Source of the DNA: Saprospiraceae bacterium
GTDB taxonomy: Bacteria; Bacteroidota; Bacteroidia; Chitinophagales; Saprospiraceae
DNA: 64,000 nt
Direction: 5' to 3'
Assembly (NCBI GenBank): GCA_019638385.1
Contig: JAHBTW010000001.1
Location: forward strand, 1-64,000
Below, one piece after another: positions 1 to 8,434 of the stretch. The stretch's first letter is position 1. Each line of letters starts with the position of its first letter. The notes under the pieces are model-generated. The model saw only the letters and a list, made by a program, of their open reading frames with translations. It was not told the origin of the DNA and searched no databases. The position numbers and the translations under genes were made by a program.

Positions 1-16
1 AGGTGCTGTTAGTGGC
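1..16 (-). other. Partial attC-like site at window edge
   Basis: The bases at 8-16 read GTTAGTGGC on the plus strand, so GCCACTAAC on the minus strand. This is the exact complement of the core GTTAGTGGC that opens the same cassette at 873-865. In integrons the two end cores of one cassette are complementary, so this should be the R'' core of the next attC site, 24 bases after the stop of the HNH gene. The rest of the site lies outside the window, so its fold cannot be checked. Confidence 0.6.
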
Positions 17-40
17 TGTGTTTCTGTCTGTCGTTACGTG

Positions 41-619
41 TCAAACTTTTATATGTCCCCAGTTTTCTCCTGTCTTGATGCGGTAAAGTTGCATTTCGCT
101 TATACCAAACTGTTTTGCAATCATTTTCATTCGTGTCTTTCGTTTTGGGTTGGCAAGCTGCTTTTTTATGAGCATTACTTGTGTCGATGTGAGTTTGTGT
201 CCGTCACGGGTTCTGTTGTATTCTATTAGTTTTTTTCGTGCTTTTTGAACTTTAGGACTTGTCTTTTGATGTTGCAGCATTTCTTCCCGTGTCGCCCATT
301 TCAGGTTATTCACAAAGTCGTTTTTCAGATTGTGGTCTAAATGCAAAACATAGGTCTGGTTGTCTGACGATTTTTGCAAAAAATATTCTGCAACTAATTT
401 GTAAAAGAATTTGTGTTTGTAAGCAAACTTGTTGTCTTGCCTGATTTTGTAGCGAAAAATTCTGTACCCTTCAATTGTTCCTCCTTTTAAAATCCGTCCG
501 TCCTCAAATTTGTCAGTGAAGCTGATAAGTCGTCCGAAGTTTGAAATGGCGTATTGGTACTGAAGTTTTCCGTCAAGCTCTATCTCTTTAAATTCTTCTG
601 ATGGAAATATTCGTAGCAT
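41..619 (-). CDS. NUMOD4/HNH endonuclease-like protein
   Basis: A protein of about 192 residues starting at the ATG at 619. A TTG at 628, which overlaps the stop of the upstream small gene, could add three residues. Residues 8-45 resemble a NUMOD4 DNA-binding module (YQYAISNFGRLISF). Residues 93-111 hold the HNH-type core HLDHNLKND..NNLKW, and residues 145-187 look like a helix-turn-helix (IAKQFGISEMQLYRI). Such proteins are DNA-nicking or -cleaving enzymes related to homing endonucleases. The gene is the last in the small cassette and is AT-rich like its neighbours, which fits transfer. The target is unknown. It is a nuclease by motif only, and a role in mobility or phage defence is inference. 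Confidence 0.75.
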   Translation of the reverse strand: MLRIFPSEEFKEIELDGKLQYQYAISNFGRLISFTDKFEDGRILKGGTIEGYRIFRYKIRQDNKFAYKHKFFYKLVAEYFLQKSSDNQTYVLHLDHNLKNDFVNNLKWATREEMLQHQKTSPKVQKARKKLIEYNRTRDGHKLTSTQVMLIKKQLANPKRKTRMKMIAKQFGISEMQLYRIKTGENWGHIKV

Positions 620-624
620 AGTAA

Positions 625-804
625 TCAATTATTATTGTTTCCGTTCTTTTTCTGCTCCAAAAGTCGTAATTCTATTTTAGTCTTGATAATTACCAACGAA
701 GTTATTGAATGATTGTCAAAATTTTTGTCAGCGTAGAGATTGTCATTGGCTTTGATATAGTCAATAAGTCCCTTTCTCATTTGTTGCTCTTTTTCTTTTT
801 CCAT
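625..804 (-). CDS. Small hypothetical cassette protein
   Basis: A 59-residue protein starting at the ATG at 804 (MEKEKEQQMRKGLIDYIK). The open frame extends further upstream, but that part runs into the attC site and is not likely to be translated. The protein is charged and mainly helical in appearance, has no signal or membrane segment, and ends in an asparagine run (NGNNNN). Its stop TGA at 627-625 overlaps the possible TTG start of the HNH gene, so the two are probably co-translated. I do not recognise a family. A partner or regulator of the HNH protein is possible. Confidence 0.5.
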   Translation of the reverse strand: MEKEKEQQMRKGLIDYIKANDNLYADKNFDNHSITSLVIIKTKIELRLLEQKKNGNNNN

Positions 805-864
805 TTGCGAACCGTTTTCGGCTCTGTCAACGAAAAACTGTCTGTATGACGGTCTGCTCACATT

Positions 865-1000
865 GCCACTAACGGAAAAGCATTTGTGCAGGGCGGGCTT
901 AGTAGCACTATCGTTTCCACACGCACAAAAGCCCATAAAATAGCACAAAAGTTTAATTTAGCACTTCTGCCCGCCTTGCCACAAATGCAATGTTGTGGGC
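865..1000 (-). repeat. attC-like cassette recombination site
   Basis: Read on the minus strand this 136-bp site has four parts in order: GCCCACAAC (1000-992), arm GCATTTGTGGCAAGGCGGGC (988-969), arm GCCCGCCCTGCACAAATGC (898-880) and GTTAGTGGC (873-865). The two arms pair over 19 bp with a single extra G as an extrahelical base. The loop between them is about 70 bases. This is the layout of an integron attC (R''-L''-L'-R'). R'' pairs better with the start core of its own cassette (6603-6595, exact) than with R' here, as expected when R' belongs to the next cassette. The site sits 5 bases after the stop of the ATPase-HEPN gene. Confidence 0.8.
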
Positions 1001-1005
1001 TGGCA

Positions 1006-2595
1006 TTATTTGTTTTCCTCCCATTTTTTTATGTTATCAATCAGTTCGTTACAAATTTCTTTTGCCTTTGTTTGTTCGTCTTGAAGTACAAATTCTCTGT
1101 TACTATGGGCAATAGGATTCCGTACTTTACCTAAAAGCAAAAATTTCTCACGCCAAATTGCTTGTTGCCCTGATAATACTCTTTGAAACCAAGTCCAATC
1201 AATTGAAATAAAGCAATTCCACATATCAAGTGGATAAGTATAACTTACTAAGTTGTCCGATGCTAAATTTCCAAAAGTCCGTTTGTTTCTTGCTCTCATA
1301 TCTTCCATTCGCAAAATCTCATTTTCTTTTCTTGGATTCGCTAAAACAAAAGCTTCTCTCCAATCATCTCCATACTTTTCTTTGAGGTAAACTGTGATTA
1401 AGTTACGCACTTGATGTTCTGCCTCGTTCCATAATGCCCAAATATCAAATTCTTTTTCCATTTGTTTGAGGTAGTCGTTTAGGTGTATTGAAATAGAATT
1501 GTAAGAAATGTCATTCTCACTTGCTAAACCTGCATCAATAAGTGATTGAAAATATGCACCATATTTGTCTCTTGCTAAAATTGGTTTTACCAAACCATAC
1601 TTGGTTAGTCTTTCAATACTCATTTGAGTTAAGTTCACAACAGGACCAACTACTGCCTGAATAAAATGGCTCTTTAAACCTTCTTTCTCCAATAGAGCAA
1701 TAATATCATCATAATTATCCCAAAGAAACTTCTTTAACTCACTACCAATTTCAGACAATAATTCAAGGCTTGATTTTACCCCAGTTTTAACACTGTTAAA
1801 AATTTGATAATTCACCATATCCAACCAATAGGGGTGGCTTCCTACGAAATAATAAACTTGATTTTTATACTCTTCTGAAATTTCCAATCCTAAACCCACT
1901 ACTCTTTGCCAATAAGCCTTCAAATCATTCTCACTAAACAATTGCAAACGCAATTCAGAAAAAACTCCGTAAAAATTAGAAATTGCCCCATTTTCTGGCT
2001 CTAACTCTTGGATTGTACGCCTTGATATAGTTACAAGGCAAATTTTCGTTTCGGGAAGCGTTGACAGTTCTCTTAAAAATTGAAAGTCTGCTACCGAAAA
2101 TATGTTTTCAGAATAATCAAACTCATCAAGGATAAAAGTTGTGCGAATGTTGCTTCTTTTGCAGAACTTAAAAAACTTTTTGACTTGGTTTAAAAACTCA
2201 AATCTATCATTTTGATTACTTTTTATGTCGTTGTAAATACTTTCTAATCTTCTGTATATATCAACTAAATCTTTTTCAAACTCTATTTCGTCAAGGATAG
2301 CAAGGGCTAAACCTTTGAAGAAGTTTAATGCACTATCGCCCGAACTTATTGATATGTAGGCAAGGATATGCTTCTCTTTTAGCAATTTTTCCTTTAAAGG
2401 AATCAAGGCATTCCATACAAGACTTGATTTGCCAATTCTTGGAAGTCCAACAATTGCCAAATTGCCATACAATTCACCAAGCACCCTTGTATGAATTTCG
2501 TTTATTTCGGATTGTCTGCCCACAAAACGGTCGCCTGTTACAATCCCTGCGTTATCGGCAAAAGGGTTTGCTATATTTAGTTCTTTAATAACCAT
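1006..2595 (-). CDS. ATPase with C-terminal HEPN-type RNase motif
   Basis: 529 residues. The start of the ATPase has the lead-in NPFADNAGIVTGDRFVGR seen in bacterial STAND/archaeal-type ATPases. Next come Walker A GLPRIGKSS (50-58) and Walker B TTFILDEFD (152-160), then a helical and winged-helix-like region to about 380. Residues 390-525 look like a Swt1-like HEPN domain with the RNase signature R492-N-P-I-A-H497 (Rx4H). HEPN domains are metal-independent RNases common in anti-phage and toxin systems. The start ATG at 2595 lies inside the end of the upstream ATPase gene (19-bp overlap), so the two are likely coupled. I infer that this is the effector and the 1324-residue protein the sensor. 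The pairing matches no system I know by name. Confidence 0.75.
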   Translation of the reverse strand: MVIKELNIANPFADNAGIVTGDRFVGRQSEINEIHTRVLGELYGNLAIVGLPRIGKSSLVWNALIPLKEKLLKEKHILAYISISSGDSALNFFKGLALAILDEIEFEKDLVDIYRRLESIYNDIKSNQNDRFEFLNQVKKFFKFCKRSNIRTTFILDEFDYSENIFSVADFQFLRELSTLPETKICLVTISRRTIQELEPENGAISNFYGVFSELRLQLFSENDLKAYWQRVVGLGLEISEEYKNQVYYFVGSHPYWLDMVNYQIFNSVKTGVKSSLELLSEIGSELKKFLWDNYDDIIALLEKEGLKSHFIQAVVGPVVNLTQMSIERLTKYGLVKPILARDKYGAYFQSLIDAGLASENDISYNSISIHLNDYLKQMEKEFDIWALWNEAEHQVRNLITVYLKEKYGDDWREAFVLANPRKENEILRMEDMRARNKRTFGNLASDNLVSYTYPLDMWNCFISIDWTWFQRVLSGQQAIWREKFLLLGKVRNPIAHSNREFVLQDEQTKAKEICNELIDNIKKWEENK

Positions 2596-5500
2596 TCTTG
2601 AAAAAGTTTAACTTGGATTTTATAGTTATTGCCCTGCTGTTCAATTACTTCTCTGTTTTTAAGGTCATCAAGAATTAGGTCTTCATATTCTTTGTTACCT
2701 ATGCTTATATCCTCACGTGAGCAATATGGAACAAACTTGGTTGCTTCTGCAATTTTTTTCAAAACAGCCTTAGAGTGTTCTTGTGGAATGCGTTGTATGT
2801 CGTGTTTTTCGCCTGCATTCAATAAGTTATCAAATTTATCATTTGTCAATGCTTGTCCGCCAAATAAGAAACTGTCTGCAATGGGTTTAATATCGCTTCT
2901 TGTGGCTTCAATGAATTTTTTATCATTCATTTCTTTTATCAGTCTTGCACAAAAAATTTGTATGTAATAAGGATTGCAAGATGTGTATTCAATTATCTTC
3001 TCGGCTGCATCTTCCAAGTAACGGCTCTTATTTGATTTTGTGTTCCAAACGGGTTCTTCAATCAATTTTAATGCATCTCTTTTGGAAAGATAAGTTAGCC
3101 TTTCATCTTGCGTTACTCCAAACTCATTAGGAAACTCACTTTTAAATAAAGGAAAAACATCTTGCCCAACTAAAACAGAAGAAAAGGTTGCATCTTCATT
3201 TTGAGTAATTGCCTTCCACTGTTTCATTATAGCATCAGAAACTTTACCTTCCTTTATTGCGGTGTACAAATAGGTGAACTCATCTATCATTACGACTAAT
3301 TTCTTGTCTTGCCAATTTGGTGTACTCTGGCAAGTTCTCTTAAAATTCCGAACGTATTTTCTGAATATATCTGCTGAGTTAGGGGCATCTTTAAGTTCTG
3401 TGTATGATGGGCATTTAAAAGATGGTACTTCTATGCCATCAAAAGATAGATTTTCTAATTCTTCCTCTATTGTAAAAAGAATTTTATGAAAAAAAGTTGC
3501 TGATGATATATTCTCAAAAATTTCGCCTATACTGAAAGAAATGCAAAATGTCTTTTGTGTGTCCTCCAAACTCTTTTTCAAATGATACAATACAGATGAT
3601 TTCCCTGAACGTTTTTGCCCATAGATAACCACTTGTTTAGAATCAGTTGATATTATTGCTTCTGTAATTCTGTCAATAAATTCATTTCTGCCATAAAACA
3701 TACTTCTATCCGTAACGGGACCACCATTAGCCAATTTCTCGTATGGGTTTGGTATTATCTCAAATTCATTTTCGGAATAAAGACGAAGTGAAAGTTGCTT
3801 TTCTAATTTTACAGGCTCATCTTCGGTGCGATTGTTGTATAAACAAGTTATGTTAATTGAGGTCGCTTTTTCATTTGCAATTTTACTTGAAACTTTTACT
3901 GACAAGTTAAAAATATGGCTTTCTCCTCCGTCAATGGAATCAAAATACTCATTTGACTTTTCAATAAAGGTAATGTCATCAGTGGTTTGAACCACGATTT
4001 TGACATTACGAATAGGCGATGAGTTTTTAGAAGATTCTACTTTCAACTGAAAAGGCACAACATTATCGTTGCCAAGAACATTGGCTTCTCCTAATATAGA
4101 AATTTCAACTTTGGGGCTGCTTGCTGCCTCTACTGTTCTAAATGACTTGTCTAAAAGAAGTTCAATTTTTTCAAGTAAGGGAATAAAGCCCTCATAAGAA
4201 AACTTAGTTGGTTTATCTTTAATTTCATTGATTAACTGATTGATTTGGGCTTTTGCAAAATTGTAACTACGTTCCTTATCTCTGTACCCTGACTGACGTA
4301 AAAACGTTGCTAATACATCATAAATATCTGTTGCAATTATATTTAAACGTGAAGTATCTAATTGAGTGAGCCAATTTTTTCTTACTTCATTTAATGAATC
4401 AAGTAAAAGATTCGTTAGCGGTTCTAAATTTTCGTTGTTTGAAATTGCTTTTAAAGATGCAAACCATCTTGAATAATCCCGTTGTCTTTTTTCTCTTGCT
4501 TGATTTAAAAGATTCGTGTACTCGTCTGATAAAATATTTACACTTGATTGAAGTCCAAGAGAAGATAGAAATATCAAAGATTTTTCTTTTAGTGTTGGGT
4601 TTTCGTAAAGTTTACTTGTTATTTGTGCTGAAATACTCCTATTCCATAAAAACATAGATAGAATCCCCTCCCAAATATTTTCACGATAATCTCCCTCCAA
4701 CACAAAACTAATTGCGTCCTCTATTGAAGGTGTTTTTGTTGATACTGAAAACAAATCTGTGTAACTTGATTTGAATGTATATAGATATATTGCTACTTGG
4801 GGGGCTGTAAAACGATAGTTTTCTTCCAAACTAAATGCCTCTAAGTAATAATATCTTATCACATCCATTGATGAATTTTCAGAAATATGATTTAATGCCA
4901 TAGCATTACAGTATCTGGCTAAAACAGAACGAAGATTACTTTCTTTTTCAGGTTCTAAGGCTGTCATTAGTTTTGCCTCCGTTAGCAAGTAATTTGCCCT
5001 TTCTCGTGGTCTTGCTCTACCTGCGGTATCAATTAATCTCCTAATTGCATTTAAGGTTTCTTTTGAAAAATCTCCGCTATCAATCACCTTTGCAGGCACA
5101 CCGAAATACTCATCGTAGTTTTCAATTGTGTCCTTAATAAATTTACTTAAACCTCCGCCAAAAGAATCAAATTCTGCGTCTGCAATAATTTGGCTCAATT
5201 CTTCATTATCTGGTTCGTCAAGTGCTTGCAATAAGCGGCTTGCATAAGTGTTTTCAGGGTGAATACTTATTGCCTCCTCTAAGACTTCTCGTGCTTCGTC
5301 TAATTCATCTAACTGAATCAATGCAAATCCCTTTTTTGACAAATACATTGAGTTTTTCCGTTTGTCATTCATTACGGATTTTTCATCAAGCAAAAGTTCT
5401 GTGTAATCTAAAACCTTTTCAAAATCTTTAACCGAACCATAGAAGTTCTCTAAGTAGTTGTATGTGGTTATGCTATCAGGTAATTCGTTCTCGTGCTTTT

Positions 5501-6551
5501 TGATAAATTCTATTGCTTTTTCTGTTTCGCCCATAGAAACATAAAGCATAGCAATATCCTTAATACAACTCTCTTTCTTTTCGTTATTCTTTAAGGCAAG
5601 TAAGTAATACTTTAATGCTTCTTCATAGTTCTTTTCAATATTATGAAGTTTCTTTGCTTTTTGATAATTCAGGTCGTAACTTTTGAATGTTGGCTTAAAA
5701 GTTGATGATTTGAACCTTTTTTGCTCTATTTCTTCTTTGAGTTTGATTGCAGTATAATTTTCTGGAAAGGAAAACAAAATTTGTTCAACCAATCCAAGTG
5801 CCGTATCGGGTTTGCCTTCTTTTTCAAAATACTGTTTAGCAAGTTCTGCTACCTGCTCAACTGTTTTGGGCTTATGTATATGTGTAGCGGAATCACCTTT
5901 GTAATTCTTAGTCAAAGTAAAAAGAACAGGAATATTTGCCCTTGTTACTGTTCCTCTGAGAGTTTGAAGTAAACTTTCGTCTATGATACTATTGAATCCA
6001 AACCAAATATCATAACCAAACTTATCAGTTATAAACCCAAAGTTTTTATCGCCAAAATACTTCGTTATAGTTCCGTTTGCTGAAACTATTTTTTTGTTTT
6101 CTGCTTCAATTTCGGGTAAAATAAGTTCTTTCAGGTCTGACAATGAACCTAATACTATACCCTTTACTTTTGTTTTAGGGAATTTAGGTTTGGTTTTCTT
6201 ATCTGTTCTTTTTTCAAGTTCTTCTAAGGGTATTTTATCCCCAACCTTGTATTCTGTTTTGGGTAAAGTTTCTTGTATTTTTTCGGTTTTATCCTCTTCT
6301 TTTATTATTGATTTAACTTCTTCTTGCTTTATTTCTGGTTCTTTTGTCTCCTCTTTTTTTTCTGTATTGGTCGTTTTAGGAACGGATATTCGCTTAATTG
6401 TGTCATTCGCAATAAACTCATCTCCTTCATCTGTTGATAGGATGACACAAGTTTCCTCAAAAGCATCAATCACTCCTGTAAATGATGCATCTGCTGTGTG
6501 AAGAGTTACTATATCTCCAATCTTATGTCGTTTTTTTAGAATATCAATCAT
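2577..6551 (-). CDS. Large SH3/cold-shock/TPR/STAND-like ATPase
   Basis: 1324 residues. Residues 8-57 resemble a small SH3/Lsm-like barrel, and 58-140 are a charged Lys/Glu linker. Residues 150-215 resemble a cold-shock nucleic-acid-binding fold (GTITKYFGDKNFGFITDKFG). Residues 228-450 are TPR-like helical pairs (YEEALKYYLLALKNN, GETEKAIEFIK), and 460-830 are helical. Residues 840-940 look beta-rich. The ATPase begins with PVTDRSMFYGRNEFI and carries Walker A GQKRSGKSS (978-986), Walker B LVVMIDE (to about 1091) and a C-terminal winged-helix-like end. It is the first gene of the cassette and starts 44 bases inside the core site. The architecture suggests a sensor that binds nucleic acid or phage RNA, with an NTPase switch. 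That function is inferred. Confidence 0.75.
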   Translation of the reverse strand: MIDILKKRHKIGDIVTLHTADASFTGVIDAFEETCVILSTDEGDEFIANDTIKRISVPKTTNTEKKEETKEPEIKQEEVKSIIKEEDKTEKIQETLPKTEYKVGDKIPLEELEKRTDKKTKPKFPKTKVKGIVLGSLSDLKELILPEIEAENKKIVSANGTITKYFGDKNFGFITDKFGYDIWFGFNSIIDESLLQTLRGTVTRANIPVLFTLTKNYKGDSATHIHKPKTVEQVAELAKQYFEKEGKPDTALGLVEQILFSFPENYTAIKLKEEIEQKRFKSSTFKPTFKSYDLNYQKAKKLHNIEKNYEEALKYYLLALKNNEKKESCIKDIAMLYVSMGETEKAIEFIKKHENELPDSITTYNYLENFYGSVKDFEKVLDYTELLLDEKSVMNDKRKNSMYLSKKGFALIQLDELDEAREVLEEAISIHPENTYASRLLQALDEPDNEELSQIIADAEFDSFGGGLSKFIKDTIENYDEYFGVPAKVIDSGDFSKETLNAIRRLIDTAGRARPRERANYLLTEAKLMTALEPEKESNLRSVLARYCNAMALNHISENSSMDVIRYYYLEAFSLEENYRFTAPQVAIYLYTFKSSYTDLFSVSTKTPSIEDAISFVLEGDYRENIWEGILSMFLWNRSISAQITSKLYENPTLKEKSLIFLSSLGLQSSVNILSDEYTNLLNQAREKRQRDYSRWFASLKAISNNENLEPLTNLLLDSLNEVRKNWLTQLDTSRLNIIATDIYDVLATFLRQSGYRDKERSYNFAKAQINQLINEIKDKPTKFSYEGFIPLLEKIELLLDKSFRTVEAASSPKVEISILGEANVLGNDNVVPFQLKVESSKNSSPIRNVKIVVQTTDDITFIEKSNEYFDSIDGGESHIFNLSVKVSSKIANEKATSINITCLYNNRTEDEPVKLEKQLSLRLYSENEFEIIPNPYEKLANGGPVTDRSMFYGRNEFIDRITEAIISTDSKQVVIYGQKRSGKSSVLYHLKKSLEDTQKTFCISFSIGEIFENISSATFFHKILFTIEEELENLSFDGIEVPSFKCPSYTELKDAPNSADIFRKYVRNFKRTCQSTPNWQDKKLVVMIDEFTYLYTAIKEGKVSDAIMKQWKAITQNEDATFSSVLVGQDVFPLFKSEFPNEFGVTQDERLTYLSKRDALKLIEEPVWNTKSNKSRYLEDAAEKIIEYTSCNPYYIQIFCARLIKEMNDKKFIEATRSDIKPIADSFLFGGQALTNDKFDNLLNAGEKHDIQRIPQEHSKAVLKKIAEATKFVPYCSREDISIGNKEYEDLILDDLKNREVIEQQGNNYKIQVKLFQEWLLKN

Positions 6552-6594
6552 TCGTTTGCTTCTTTATCATTTAGAGATGTTGTTTCTTATGCTT

Positions 6595-6603
6595 GCCCAC
6601 AAC
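6595..6603 (-). other. Cassette start core (GTTGTGGGC)
   Basis: On the minus strand GTTGTGGGC opens the large cassette. Its exact complement GCCCACAAC closes the cassette at 1000-992. The bases to the right do not fold into a long attC-like stem, so this is either the point where the array meets an attI-like or non-canonical insertion site, or the end of a degraded attC. Base composition changes here from AT-rich (cassettes) to more GC-rich (chromosomal genes). Confidence 0.6.
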
Positions 6604-6967
6604 TTAGTTATATCCGCAACTTCCCCCCTTTTTGTCGTACTTTTCATCATAAAGAGCGGCGAACCTTTTCAAGGTTTGCGTACTCCCTTGCGTATAGCGC
6701 AGCATAGTTTTGCGCATGCTCCCGGCAAATGCGGGGCTTTCGCGTCGGCAAATATAACCCCGATAAGGAATAATAACAACCCGGTCTGTGAAAAACGCAG
6801 GCCCGGCGCCTGTAAATCGAGTATGAGTGGTGTGTAGATACCTTCGCTCCGCTACGGTATGGCAGCAGGGGGTGTGTGCGGTGTGCCGGCACAAAATGCG
6901 AAATAAAGAACCGGTATATAAACCCTGCTTTGCCAGCAGGCAGGCGTAATCCGGCTCCTTTAACCCT
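6604..6967. other. Intergenic region between cassette array and gltD
   Basis: 364 bases with no gene I can support. A minus-strand frame is open across it (stop at 6606-6604, near the cassette core) but shows no family signature except a basic C-terminal stretch. Small inverted repeats are present, such as AACCTT-TTC-AAGGTT near 6664-6678 and CCTGC/GCAGG near 6925-6940, which follows the gltD stop and could be a weak terminator. No integrase gene or fragment is visible. Confidence 0.5.

Positions 6968-8426
<1,459 letters not shown>

Positions 8427-8434
<8 letters not shown>

Noticed and set aside
6604..6760. A second attC at the right end of the array
   Set aside because: I looked for paired arms and a second core to the right of 6603 and found no convincing stem.
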